Positions 32,390 through 41,822 of a stretch of 64,000 nucleotides of DNA are shown here, one piece after another. The notes beneath the pieces are model-generated. The model was given only the letters and a program-made list of their open reading frames with translations, searched no databases and was not told the DNA's origin. A program made the translations under genes and the position numbers. Source of the stretch: Streptomyces sp. CHD11 (lineage in GTDB: Bacteria; Actinomycetota; Actinomycetes; Streptomycetales; Streptomycetaceae). Each line of letters opens with the position of its first letter. Positions within the stretch are counted from its first letter, which is position 1. The stretch spans positions 49,628 to 113,627 of the forward strand of contig NZ_JABTTS010000019.1 of NCBI RefSeq assembly GCF_018638295.1, given 5' to 3'.

Positions 32390-35300
32390 TTGAAGGTCGT
32401 GAGCAACCGCGGCGGCGACCGGTTGATCGATGTAGTGAGGCCGAGTCTGCAACCGGGCGGTGCAATGGACCTCGCCTCGTCGACCTTCTCCGTGTACGCG
32501 TTCGAAGAGCTCCGTGAGGAGCTGGCCAAGCTGGAACGGGCTCGGCTCCTGCTGCCGGGCGTAGGCGCCGAGCTGCACCTGCTGGGCGGCGAGCATGATC
32601 GCGCTGCCCGCAACCGCCTGTCGAGCCGCTACCTTGCTGCGTCCTGCGCCGAGTGGCTTGCTCGACGTGCCGAGGTGCGACATGCAGCGTTTCACGCTAT
32701 TCCCCAGGGTGTTCTGGTTGCCCGAGCGGCCTCGGGTGAAGTGATTTCGCTGGCCCAGGGCTCTTTCGGTTTCGATCGTTCCGGCCTCGGCCTGGCTCCT
32801 GGTAATCCGTACACGTCGATCCTGCGCTCCGACAACGAGAGCGAGGCGGCCGCTCTTGCTCCTCCACTCTTCGAGGCGATGTGGGCGAGCACGCCCGCCT
32901 CTCTTGAAGCGGGCCCGCTGCTAGAGCAGATGCGTGCTCTCGGACGCTATCGTGACCCGGAGCGCATTTACCACCTCATGCTCCACCATTTGTTTAGCGC
33001 TGCTGGCGGGGAGCTGGACGAGGACGCGGTCATCGATGCGAAGACCGGCATCCACGACACCGTGGTGTGGGGAAAGCTGTACAAGTTCCAGCGGGACGGC
33101 GTCATCGGTGCGATCGACAAGCTGAATCGCTACGGCGGCTGCATCATTGCGGACAGCGTCGGCCTGGGGAAAACCTTCGAGGCGCTCGCCGTGATCAAGT
33201 ACCACGAGCTGCGCAACGACCGGGTGCTCGTACTCTGCCCGAAGCGGCTGCGAGACAACTGGACGATGTACACGGCGAATGACCGCCGAAACCTCCTTGC
33301 TGCAGACCGCTTCAACTACGACGTGCTCAACCACACTGATCTGTCCCGTGAATCCGGCAGATCTGGCGACATCGACCTTGCGCACGTCAACTGGGGTAAC
33401 TACGACCTGGTGGTCATCGATGAGTCGCACAACTTCCGCAACGCCAACTCTCCGAAGCAGAACGGCGAGACTCGCTATGACCGCCTGATGCGCCAGATCA
33501 TTCAGGAGGGCGTGAAGACCCGCATCCTGATGCTCTCGGCAACCCCGGTCAATAACCGGCTTGCTGACTTGCGCAACCAGATCGCCTTCGCTACCGAGAA
33601 CGACGACACGGCCTTGGCGCCGTACGGTATCGCCAGCATCGCCGAGACCGTCCGCGTCGCGCAGCGCCAGTTCAATCGGTGGCAGGAACTTGGCCCGGAG
33701 GGGCGTACCCCAGCTCTACTCGTGGACATGCTGGGCTTCGACTATTTCACGCTGCTCGACATGCTGACCATCGCCCGCTCGCGCAAGCACATCGAGAAGT
33801 ACTACGGCACTGCCGAGACTGGATCCTTCCCCGAGCGCCTCGCACCGCTCAACGTGAAGTCGGATATCGACACACAGGGCGACTTCGGCGCCATCGGAGA
33901 ACTCAACGACCAGATCCGCAAGCTCAATCTGGCCGCTTACTCGCCCATGCACTACCTGAGAGCGGACAAGCGGGCCGAGTACGCCGACAAGTACGCCACC
34001 CGGCTGAAGAGCGGCAAGGGTAGCTTCCAGCAGGTCGACCGAGAGCAAAGCCTGGTCAACCTGATGAGGGTGAACATCCTCAAGCGGCTGGAGAGTTCCG
34101 TCCACTCCTTCCGGTTGACGGTGAGCCGGCAGCTGGAGCGCATCGACGCGCACCTGGGTGCGATCGACCGCCATGAGACCTACTACCGCCCCGACTCTCT
34201 CGACGAGGAGGAGCGCGACGACCTGCGTTCCGACGAGCTGGCGATCGGTGGTGGCAAGATCAGGGTGCTCATCGCGGACATGGATCTGATCCGCTGGCGC
34301 CAGGACCTCCTGGAGGACCATGAGCGCCTCTCCGCGATGCTGTACCGGGCCGAGCAGGTGATACCGGAGCGTGACGCGAAACTGGGCCACCTTAAGCAGC
34401 TGATCGCGGAAAAGGTCCGCAACCCCATCAATCTCGGCAATCGCAAGGCCATCGTCTTCACTGCTTTCGCGGACACCGCCGCATATCTGTATGACGAGCT
34501 CGCCGAATGGGCGCAGGTCGAACTCGGCGTCGAGGTTGGCTTGGTGACGGGATCCGGGAACAACCGCACCACGCTCAAGCTGCGCCGCGATCTCCCCGGC
34601 ATCCTCTCTGCATTCTCCCCGCACTCGAAGCAACGCCCGGATGACCTGGCTGGAGAAGGCGAGCTCGACCTGCTCATTGCCACGGACTGCATCTCCGAGG
34701 GCCAAAACCTGCAGGACTGCGACTGGCTCGCGAACTACGACATCCACTGGAACCCGGTGCGTATCATCCAGCGCTTCGGCCGTATCGACCGTCTCGGTTC
34801 TCGCAGCGCTCGGATCCAGCTCGTCAACTTCTGGCCGCAGATGGACCTGGAGGAATACATCGGCCTCGAGCAGAGAGTCACGGGCCGCATGGTGCTCCTC
34901 GACATCTCAGCCACCGGTGAAGAAAATGTCATCGAGACCAGCGCAGGCGACCCGATGAATGATCTCGAGTACCGGCGCGCACAACTCCTCAAGCTCCAGG
35001 ACTCTGTCCTCGACCTTGAGGACCTGTCGACCGGCGTGTCCATCGCCGACCTCACCCTCACCGATCTGCGCATCGACCTCGCCGACTATGCCAAGCGATA
35101 CCCCGGTGAGCTGGAGGCGGAGCCGCTCGGGGTTCACGCGGTCGCGGACGCCGATGGCGATGTCCCACCCGGACTGATCTTCTGCCTTCGTGCCGAAGGC
35201 CAGGCAGCCGATCGGGCAGTGCAGGCCGGCGACCCACTTGCCCCTCACTACCTCATCCACGTCGGCGAGGAGGGTGTGGTGCAGCTCAGCCATACCCAGA

Positions 35301-35635
35301 CCAAGCGCATCCTCGACCGGGTGCGCAGGGTGAGTGCCGAGCAGAGCCAGGTTGACCCAGGGCTCACCGCACTCTTCGACGCCCGCACCCGGCGCGGCGC
35401 CGACATGGGGGCAGCCCGCAAGGCTCTTGCCGCCGCTGTACGCTCCATCACTGGCAAGGAGGAAGAGCGCGCGGTTGCCAGTCTGTTCAGCCTGGATGGC
35501 ACCCAGGCCGCCGCGGCAGGAGGCTTCGCCGGGACCAATGACTTCGAAGTACTTGCCTTCCTTGCCGTTTTGCCCCTTGCCGACGTCGATCCTGCCGGAT
35601 CCGCTACACACGACGACCAAGAAGCCCAGCGATGA
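32390..35635 (+). CDS. SNF2-type helicase of a type III RM-associated operon
   Basis: Superfamily 2 helicase of 1081 aa. The N-terminal ~200 residues resemble the PLD-like domain found on such helicases. Walker A is ADSVGLGKTFEAL (about residue 252), followed by DESHNFRNAN (DEAH-like) and SATPVNNR. The C-terminal helicase half shows TDCISEGQNLQDCDWLANYDIHWNPVRIIQRFGRIDRLGS (motifs V and VI; the two parts are contiguous). TTG 32390 follows GGAGGGGGAG; ATG 32369 is the alternative. It is the first gene of a four-gene plus-strand operon and overlaps the next gene by ATGA. It probably translocates on DNA during restriction. Confidence 0.85.
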   Translation: MKVVSNRGGDRLIDVVRPSLQPGGAMDLASSTFSVYAFEELREELAKLERARLLLPGVGAELHLLGGEHDRAARNRLSSRYLAASCAEWLARRAEVRHAAFHAIPQGVLVARAASGEVISLAQGSFGFDRSGLGLAPGNPYTSILRSDNESEAAALAPPLFEAMWASTPASLEAGPLLEQMRALGRYRDPERIYHLMLHHLFSAAGGELDEDAVIDAKTGIHDTVVWGKLYKFQRDGVIGAIDKLNRYGGCIIADSVGLGKTFEALAVIKYHELRNDRVLVLCPKRLRDNWTMYTANDRRNLLAADRFNYDVLNHTDLSRESGRSGDIDLAHVNWGNYDLVVIDESHNFRNANSPKQNGETRYDRLMRQIIQEGVKTRILMLSATPVNNRLADLRNQIAFATENDDTALAPYGIASIAETVRVAQRQFNRWQELGPEGRTPALLVDMLGFDYFTLLDMLTIARSRKHIEKYYGTAETGSFPERLAPLNVKSDIDTQGDFGAIGELNDQIRKLNLAAYSPMHYLRADKRAEYADKYATRLKSGKGSFQQVDREQSLVNLMRVNILKRLESSVHSFRLTVSRQLERIDAHLGAIDRHETYYRPDSLDEEERDDLRSDELAIGGGKIRVLIADMDLIRWRQDLLEDHERLSAMLYRAEQVIPERDAKLGHLKQLIAEKVRNPINLGNRKAIVFTAFADTAAYLYDELAEWAQVELGVEVGLVTGSGNNRTTLKLRRDLPGILSAFSPHSKQRPDDLAGEGELDLLIATDCISEGQNLQDCDWLANYDIHWNPVRIIQRFGRIDRLGSRSARIQLVNFWPQMDLEEYIGLEQRVTGRMVLLDISATGEENVIETSAGDPMNDLEYRRAQLLKLQDSVLDLEDLSTGVSIADLTLTDLRIDLADYAKRYPGELEAEPLGVHAVADADGDVPPGLIFCLRAEGQAADRAVQAGDPLAPHYLIHVGEEGVVQLSHTQTKRILDRVRRVSAEQSQVDPGLTALFDARTRRGADMGAARKALAAAVRSITGKEEERAVASLFSLDGTQAAAAGGFAGTNDFEVLAFLAVLPLADVDPAGSATHDDQEAQR

Positions 35636-36402
35636 CTCCGGACGACGTAGTCGACGCGCTTCGGCTGCCTGCCGACTGCGCAGTGGGCGTCCGGGTACCC
35701 AAGACCCAGTTGCAGGCGCACTCCGACTTCAGCGCCGCTGATCGGCGGTTGCTGCAGGAGGGCATCGATACCCTGCGCTGGGCCGCCGCGATACGCCCTG
35801 ATGCCGTGGGAATCCCTGCCTACACGGCCCCGGATGGCAGTCGGCGCATTCCCGAGCTCCACGTCATGACTCTGCGGACCCGGACCGGGATCAAGCTCAC
35901 TCGCCTGGAAGAACTCCTCCATCGAGCTGTGCCATACCCGATCCTGCTCGTTAGCGAACAGGAGTCCGGACCCCGTGTATCGGTTGCCCTCAAGCGCATG
36001 TCACACGCGCGGAACGGTGAGGTCACATTGGACAGTCCGCCTGTGACCGCTTCCGTCGGAGACGTCCCCGCGCCGGTGGACGTTGCTTTCCTGAGCGCGC
36101 TGCCGCTCGACCGACAACCGCGCAGCGACCTCAGCACGGTCTACGAGGGTTGGCTGGCCTCCACGGTTGCCTTGCGTGTCGCTGCGGCGATCGGAGAGTT
36201 TGCGCTCGCGGGCACCTTGGAGGCGTCACAGACCCAGCTGACTGCCCTGACGGAGAGCAGCCAACTCGAGGCAGAGATCAACAAGCTGGTCGCCCAGATC
36301 AAGAAAGAGAAGCAGATCCCACGCAGGATCGAGCTACAGGATCAGATCAAGGTGAAGAGGATCGCTTTGTCAGCGGCGCACGATAAGTTGCGTCTGGCGT
36401 AG
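35632..36402 (+). CDS. DUF4391-like protein of the defence operon
   Basis: Protein of 256 aa resembling DUF4391 proteins found between helicase and methyltransferase genes in restriction loci. The N-terminal half is a mixed alpha/beta domain with VPKTQLQAHSDF and HVMTLRTRTGIKLTRLEELLHRAVPYPILL. The C-terminal ~80 residues are a coiled coil rich in Lys/Glu/Gln. It has no catalytic motif that I recognise and may bridge helicase and methyltransferase. The ATG overlaps the helicase stop by 4 bp. Role inferred from context only. Confidence 0.75.
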   Translation: MTPDDVVDALRLPADCAVGVRVPKTQLQAHSDFSAADRRLLQEGIDTLRWAAAIRPDAVGIPAYTAPDGSRRIPELHVMTLRTRTGIKLTRLEELLHRAVPYPILLVSEQESGPRVSVALKRMSHARNGEVTLDSPPVTASVGDVPAPVDVAFLSALPLDRQPRSDLSTVYEGWLASTVALRVAAAIGEFALAGTLEASQTQLTALTESSQLEAEINKLVAQIKKEKQIPRRIELQDQIKVKRIALSAAHDKLRLA

Positions 36403-36487
36403 TAACGCAGCAGGTACGAAGAGCACGGTCAAGAAGAGGGCACCAGGTGAGCCGGACGGTGCCGTAGTGAAGCAGGGGACGATCAGG

Positions 36488-38485
36488 GTGACGATGCACA
36501 CGGTTGAGCCGGGGGACCCGGAGACCCACTCCAAGGACCTCGTGTCGGAGAACCTCGAACAGCTCCGGAAGATCTTCCCGTCTGCCTTCACAGAGGGCAA
36601 GGTCGACTTCGACGCGCTACGCGAGCTGCTTGGTGATGCCGTCGATGACAGCGATGAGAAGTTCGGGCTGACTTGGTTCGGCAAGCGTGACGCCCGCCGT
36701 ATCGCTCTCAAGCCGAGCACGGCGACGCTCATGCCCCGCCCCGAGGAGTCGGTGGACTGGGACACCACGCAGAACGTCATGATCGAGGGTGACAATCTCG
36801 AAGTCCTGAAGCTCATGCAGAAGAGCTATGCCAACAAGGTCAAGCTCATTTACATCGATCCCCCGTACAACACGGGTAAGGATTTCATTTACCCGGACAA
36901 ATTCCAAGACACCATTCAGAACTATCTCCAACAGACTGGCCAGGCTGGCAGCGACGGCGGACGGCTGAGTAGTAACTCCGAGACCTCCGGCCGCTACCAC
37001 AGTGCATGGCTGGACATGATGTATCCACGCCTTATGCTGGCTCGAAACCTCCTCAACAAAGATGGCGTGCTCGTGATTTCGATCGATGAACGAGAGTACG
37101 CAAATCTGCGGGCAATGTGCGCAGAGATCTACGGTGAAGAGAATTTGGTCGGCACTGTAGTCTGGAAAAATGCTACCGACAATAACCCCTCTCGGATCGC
37201 AACTGAGCATGAGTATCTTTTGTTCGTGGCGCGTGATTCGGGATCTCTTGAGAAAGTCTGGAAGTCTTCGATCTCCGACGTCCGCGATGCGGTAGTGAAG
37301 GCCGGAGAGCGAATCATTGAAGAATCTTCCGATCTTACGGAAATGCGTGAGAGGTATTCTCGCTGGTTCCGTGAAAACAAAGGTGAAATGTGGCCGCTCG
37401 ATCGCTACAAGTATATTGATGAGGGGGGTGTCTATACCGGAAGTCAGAGTGTCCACAACCCAGGCAAGGAGGGGTATCGGTACGATGTTCTCCACCCTCA
37501 GACCGGCAAGCCGTGCAAGCAGCCACTTATGGGTTACCGGTTCCCGGAGGCAACGATGCAGCGCCTGCTTGAGGACGGGCGGATCCTCTTCGGTGAGGAT
37601 GAGGATAAGATCATCGAGCTGAAGGTATACGCCTCCGAGTACCAGGAGAAGTTGAGTAGCGTCCTAGAGCTGGATGGCCGTCTGGGTGCGTACGAATTGA
37701 AAGACGACTTCTCGGACTTCGGTAAAGTTTTCAGCAACCCTAAGCCGGTGCGCCTTCTCCTGAATTTCTTTCCACACATTCTCAAGGAGGATGGCGATAT
37801 TCTCCTTGATTTCTTTGCGGGATCGGGTTCATCTGCCAGGGCAATTCAAGAGTTGAATTCTCGCGATGCCGTTCGGCGCCGCTTCATTCTTGTCCAGCTG
37901 CCCGAGAAGCTGGATTCGAAGGTCGCTGAAGGGCGGGAAGCCCTGAAGGTTTGTCGTCAGTCGGGCCGGCGTGAAGTCATTTCATCGGTAACGGTGGAGC
38001 GGATTCGCCGGGGTGCAATAAAGGACTCTGGCGGTCTCGGTGATTCTGGGACGCGAATCTTTTCTCTGGCGGACAGCGGTATGCTCCGATGGGATACTTC
38101 GCGACAAGACGTCGAGCAGCAAGCGCTGGATCTCATCGATAACGTCCGCGAAGGGCGAGAGGAGGAAGATATCCTTTTTGAACTCTTGCTGAATCAGGGA
38201 CTTGATCTGGCCTCGAAGGTGGAGGCGCGGGATTTCGCGGGAAAGCGTGTGTATTCTACGGGTGCTGGTCTGTTGTTCGCTTGCCTTCCTTCCGCTGGCT
38301 CGATCACGAAAGGAAACGCCGAGGAAATTGCTAAGGGGATTGTCGACTGGCGAGACGAGTTGGAGCCCGACGGAGACGTGACCGCGTTCTTCAAGGACGT
38401 GGCTTTCGCCGATGACGTCGCCAAGGCGAACCTTATCGCGATCCTGGACCAACACGTGCCGTCCTTCGTTGTCAAGAGCATTTGA
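36488..38485 (+). CDS. Type III DNA methyltransferase (Mod)
   Basis: N6-adenine methyltransferase of 665 aa, beta class by motif order: catalytic DPPYNTGKDF first (about residues 124-133), SAM-binding DFFAGSGSSARA near 442. The region between should hold the target recognition domain. It would modify one strand of an asymmetric site to protect host DNA. GTG 36488 has GGGGA nine bases upstream; GTG 36467 and ATG 36494 are alternatives. The segment ~36,840-38,350 is visibly richer in A/T third positions than its neighbours, a sign of separate acquisition. The Res gene follows 15 bp later. Confidence 0.92.
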   Translation: MTMHTVEPGDPETHSKDLVSENLEQLRKIFPSAFTEGKVDFDALRELLGDAVDDSDEKFGLTWFGKRDARRIALKPSTATLMPRPEESVDWDTTQNVMIEGDNLEVLKLMQKSYANKVKLIYIDPPYNTGKDFIYPDKFQDTIQNYLQQTGQAGSDGGRLSSNSETSGRYHSAWLDMMYPRLMLARNLLNKDGVLVISIDEREYANLRAMCAEIYGEENLVGTVVWKNATDNNPSRIATEHEYLLFVARDSGSLEKVWKSSISDVRDAVVKAGERIIEESSDLTEMRERYSRWFRENKGEMWPLDRYKYIDEGGVYTGSQSVHNPGKEGYRYDVLHPQTGKPCKQPLMGYRFPEATMQRLLEDGRILFGEDEDKIIELKVYASEYQEKLSSVLELDGRLGAYELKDDFSDFGKVFSNPKPVRLLLNFFPHILKEDGDILLDFFAGSGSSARAIQELNSRDAVRRRFILVQLPEKLDSKVAEGREALKVCRQSGRREVISSVTVERIRRGAIKDSGGLGDSGTRIFSLADSGMLRWDTSRQDVEQQALDLIDNVREGREEEDILFELLLNQGLDLASKVEARDFAGKRVYSTGAGLLFACLPSAGSITKGNAEEIAKGIVDWRDELEPDGDVTAFFKDVAFADDVAKANLIAILDQHVPSFVVKSI

Positions 38486-38500
38486 TCGGGAGGGGCTGCC

Positions 38501-41479
38501 GTGACAAAGCTTAAGCTGCACTTCGATTCTGAGTTGCCACACCAGGAGGCAGCCGTCGACGCAGTGTGCGGACTTTTCCATGGGCAGGAGAGTGGGCAGG
38601 GCCTGTTCACTGTCAGCGGTAACAACGCCGACCTATTCACGGCAGAGGGCATCGGAAACCGCTTGCGAATCCTGCCGGAGCAGTTGCTCGCGAACCTGAA
38701 CAGGATTCAGGAGGGCAACGGGCTGCCGCTCTCCTCGCTGTCCGACTTGGCGGACGAGCACGATCTGAACTTCACCATCGAGATGGAGACCGGTACTGGC
38801 AAGACGTACGTGTACTTGCGCACCGTCTATGAACTCAACAAACTATATGGCTTCACGAAGTTCGTCGTCGTCGTACCGTCCGTCGCGATCAGGGAAGGCG
38901 TCCATAAGTCGCTGCAGATTATGGAGGGTCACTTCAAGGCCCTCTATGACGGTGTGCCGCTGCACTACTTCACCTACGACTCGGCGCAGCTCGGTCAGGT
39001 AAGGAACTTCGCCCATAGCTCGGGCATCGAGCTGATGATCGTTACTGCTGCGGCGATCAACAAGCCAGCGACCGCGAGGATCTACCAGCCCAGCGAACAG
39101 ACTGGCGGTGTAGCCCCGATTGATCTGATCAGACAGGTTCAGCCGATTCTGATCGTGGACGAGCCGCAGAGTGTTGACGGCGGACCTCAAGGCCGGGGCC
39201 GCGCGGCTCTGCGTGAGATGGCTCCGCTGTTTAGCCTGCGCTACTCGGCGACGCACGTGGACGTGTTCAACATGGTCTACAAGCTGGATGCCATTGATGC
39301 CTACCAGGCGGGCTTGGTGAAACAGATCGAGGTGGCTGGCGGCACCGTGGAGCACGCACACGGCCGGCCCTATATCCGCCTTGAAAAGATCAGCACGCGG
39401 AAGAATGACTACACCGCGACCGTGGAAGTCGACGCGATGAGGTCCGGGCGTGTTGTGCGCCAGACCGAGAAAGTTGACCCCGGGAGCAGCCTTGAGTCGA
39501 TCACCGGCAACCGCGCGTACGAGGGACTGTTGATCGGCGACGTCTCCAAGGGCCGTGGAAGGAGTGAGCCGGGTTGCATTCAGATCCATGGTGGGGGGAT
39601 CGATGAGTACCTTAAGGAAGGCGAGGCTTACGGTGATATCCCGGTGCTTGAGCGAGCCCGGCATCTAATTAACAAGACCATCCGGGTACACCTTGATCGC
39701 GAGCTAGAGCTCTGCTCCCGGGGCATCAAGGTGCTGAGTCTGTTCTTCATCGATCGGGTGGATCGCTACCGCGCCGAGGATTTGGATGGCGCTCCGGTCC
39801 CGGGCGAGTACGCGAAGATCTTCGAAGAGGAGTATGCGCGGCTCCAGCGCAACCCCCGCTACTCGACTCTCTTCGGTGGGGTGGATCTCGACTCCGAGCC
39901 GAGCGCAGTCCACGAGGGCTATTTCGCTCGCGATGCCAAGGGCAAGCCCAAGGACATCAAGGAGGGAGCGGCCCAGGACGGCGCGGACGCCGAGCGCGCG
40001 TATGACCTGATCATGCGGGACAAGGAGCGCCTGCTCAGCCTTGACGAGCCGGTGAAGTTCATCTTTTCCCACTCGGCACTTCGCGAGGGCTGGGACAACC
40101 CGAACGTCTTCCAGATTTGCAGCCTGCGTGAGATGGGCACCGAGCGGCAGCGTCGGCAGACCATCGGTCGTGGTCTACGTCTGGCTGTGAATCAGGAGGG
40201 TCAGCGGCTCCACGGCTTCGACGTAAACACCCTTACAGTCGTTGCGACTGAGAGCCTGGAGCAGTTCGCCACCTCTCTACAGACCGAGTACGAGCAGGAC
40301 GCCAAGGTCAGCTTCGGTCGAATTGAGCCGCACCAGTTCTCCAGCCTCCTCCTTCCCGACGGTGACGGAAAGCGCCTGGGCAGCGAGGGCTCGCAGCGGC
40401 TCTTCGCTGCTTTGCAGGAGGCCGGCTACATCCAGAGCAGCGGCAAGATCGACGCGCAGCTGCTCCATCAGGCTCTCGCAGAAGACACGTTCACGCTGCC
40501 TGAAGAGTTCGTCGGCCTGGAGACTGCAGTGGTGGAACGGCTTCAGCAGCGCGCTAAGGGCATCACAATTAACGACCGGGATGAACGTCGCACGGTCAAG
40601 GTCCGTAAGCAGGTCTTCGAGAACCCGCGGTTCCACGAACTGTGGAACCGCATCAAGCAAAGGACCACCTACCGGGTGGACTTCGACGCGGAGAAGCTGA
40701 TCGCGGACGCAGCGCGGGCTCTAAAGGAGGCCCGCCAGATTCTTCCTGCCCGCATGGTGTGGACGTCAACGACGTTGGCCATAAGCGAGCGTGGCATCGA
40801 AACCGGTGCTGAGTCGACCTCGGCCCCGCAGCTGGTCGAGCAGGGAGACATCCCGCTACCGGATATCCTCGGCGAGTTGGCTGAGCAGACCAAGCTGACC
40901 CGACGCACCATCCACCGAATCCTCTCTGAGAGCGGCCGCTTCCGGGATTTCCAGCGCAACCCGCAGGAGTTTGTGTCCCTCGCCGCTGAGAAGATCACGG
41001 AGGCTCGGCGTGCGGCGCTTGTCGATGGGATCAAGTACGTCAAGCTCGGGGAGAGCGACGTCTACGCCCAGGAGCTCTTCCTTACCGAGGAGCTGCACGG
41101 CTATCTCGGCAAGAACCTGACCCCTGCTGCGAAGAGTGTCTACGAGGAAGTTCGTTACGACTCCGAGACCGAGAGGAAGTTCGTCGAGGATCTGGAGTCG
41201 GCGAGCGACGTCGAGGTGTACGCCAAGCTCCCGTCTTGGTTCAAGGTCCCCACCCCGCTCGGCACATACAATCCGGACTGGGCTATCGTGCGACGCCTTC
41301 CCGACGGCGAGCAGCGCCTTTACCTGGTGATAGAGACCAAGGGCACCCAGCAAGAGAGCCTTCTCCGACCAGAAGAGCTGGGAAAGATCAAATGTGGGCG
41401 CAAACACTTCGAGGCCCTGGGTACCAATGTCACCTTCGAGCAGACGGATGTCTGGAGCCACGTGACGTTCACCGCATGA
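38501..41479 (+). CDS. Type III restriction enzyme helicase-nuclease (Res)
   Basis: Protein of 992 aa. The N-terminal SF2 ATPase has Walker A METGTGKT at 95-102 and a DEPQ box in ILIVDEPQSVDG. Motif V/VI-like FSHSALREGWDNPNVFQIC and RQTIGRGLRLAVN follow. The C-terminal nuclease is PD-(D/E)xK: Pro925-Asp926 in YNPDWAIV, then Glu945-x-Lys947 in VIETKGT. With Mod it cleaves DNA between inversely oriented unmodified sites after ATP-driven movement. GTG 38501 is preceded by GGGAGGGG. All motifs are intact, so the system is likely active. Confidence 0.94.
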   Translation: MTKLKLHFDSELPHQEAAVDAVCGLFHGQESGQGLFTVSGNNADLFTAEGIGNRLRILPEQLLANLNRIQEGNGLPLSSLSDLADEHDLNFTIEMETGTGKTYVYLRTVYELNKLYGFTKFVVVVPSVAIREGVHKSLQIMEGHFKALYDGVPLHYFTYDSAQLGQVRNFAHSSGIELMIVTAAAINKPATARIYQPSEQTGGVAPIDLIRQVQPILIVDEPQSVDGGPQGRGRAALREMAPLFSLRYSATHVDVFNMVYKLDAIDAYQAGLVKQIEVAGGTVEHAHGRPYIRLEKISTRKNDYTATVEVDAMRSGRVVRQTEKVDPGSSLESITGNRAYEGLLIGDVSKGRGRSEPGCIQIHGGGIDEYLKEGEAYGDIPVLERARHLINKTIRVHLDRELELCSRGIKVLSLFFIDRVDRYRAEDLDGAPVPGEYAKIFEEEYARLQRNPRYSTLFGGVDLDSEPSAVHEGYFARDAKGKPKDIKEGAAQDGADAERAYDLIMRDKERLLSLDEPVKFIFSHSALREGWDNPNVFQICSLREMGTERQRRQTIGRGLRLAVNQEGQRLHGFDVNTLTVVATESLEQFATSLQTEYEQDAKVSFGRIEPHQFSSLLLPDGDGKRLGSEGSQRLFAALQEAGYIQSSGKIDAQLLHQALAEDTFTLPEEFVGLETAVVERLQQRAKGITINDRDERRTVKVRKQVFENPRFHELWNRIKQRTTYRVDFDAEKLIADAARALKEARQILPARMVWTSTTLAISERGIETGAESTSAPQLVEQGDIPLPDILGELAEQTKLTRRTIHRILSESGRFRDFQRNPQEFVSLAAEKITEARRAALVDGIKYVKLGESDVYAQELFLTEELHGYLGKNLTPAAKSVYEEVRYDSETERKFVEDLESASDVEVYAKLPSWFKVPTPLGTYNPDWAIVRRLPDGEQRLYLVIETKGTQQESLLRPEELGKIKCGRKHFEALGTNVTFEQTDVWSHVTFTA

Positions 41480-41523
41480 GAGGTGCCTGTGGTGGGGCGG
41501 ACGCGTCCCACCACAGGCACCTC
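41480..41523 (+). terminator. Terminator of the defence operon
   Basis: A perfect 17-bp inverted repeat (41480-41496 with 41507-41523) with a 10-nt loop starts at the base after the res stop codon. From here to attR no gene is seen. Confidence 0.85.
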
Positions 41524-41684
41524 AGCTTGCAGCGCGCCGCAAAGATTTGCGTGAGCGCTGCGTGAGCGGATGGGGTGGCTGAGGATGGATCGGGCGGCAC
41601 GCAGGTCTCGGCTGCACGCTTCTGACCAGCGAAAACGAGAGCCCGTGGCACACTCCAGCACCTCCCGGGACGATCGTGCAGGCC

Positions 41685-41730
41685 CTCGTAATGCGTAGGT
41701 CTCGGGTTCGAATCCCGAAGGCGGCTCCAT
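41685..41730 (+). repeat. attR with 3' fragment of tRNA-Thr
   Basis: Second copy of the 46-bp repeat, holding the 3' part of tRNA-Thr (anticodon loop to CCA) without the 5' half. By the usual logic of tRNA integration this is the original chromosomal 3' end displaced by the element. It cannot fold into a tRNA. Confidence 0.93.
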
Positions 41731-41734
41731 GGTG

Positions 41735-41764
41735 AACCCCAGGTCAGATACTTGACCTGGGGTT
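41735..41764 (+). terminator. Original chromosomal terminator of tRNA-Thr
   Basis: A 12-bp stem AACCCCAGGTCA/TGACCTGGGGTT with a 6-nt loop follows attR. It shares its stem with the hairpin after attL. It may now also end read-through from the element or from the convergent ABC operon. Confidence 0.75.
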
Positions 41765-41822
41765 TCTTGTTTCCGTTGACCTTGGAATCCAAGCCGACGG
41801 AGGCTGCCGCCGGTCGGCGTCG

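Larger units (their letters stand above)
16455..41730. mobile_element. Integrated mobilizable element in tRNA-Thr
   Basis: About 25.3 kb bounded by perfect 46-bp direct repeats at the 3' end of tRNA-Thr. The left end holds integrase, repressor and Xis-like genes. The middle holds a DUF3631 ATPase, a DUF2637 membrane protein, MobC and a relaxase. Cargo includes a peptide operon and a type III restriction-modification locus. No FtsK/TraB DNA translocase is visible, so transfer probably depends on a helper or on relaxase mobilization. The boundaries are seen directly; mobility is inferred. Confidence 0.9.

Noticed and set aside
19034..41684. CRISPR array or second tRNA gene in the element
   Set aside because: No regularly spaced repeats of CRISPR type and no other cloverleaf were found when reading the region; the only tRNA-like sequence is the attR fragment.
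16502..41764. Extending the att repeat to include the terminator hairpins
   Set aside because: The base after the 46-bp repeat differs, the offset to the hairpin differs (1 versus 4 bases), and loops differ. They are similar structures, not one longer direct repeat.
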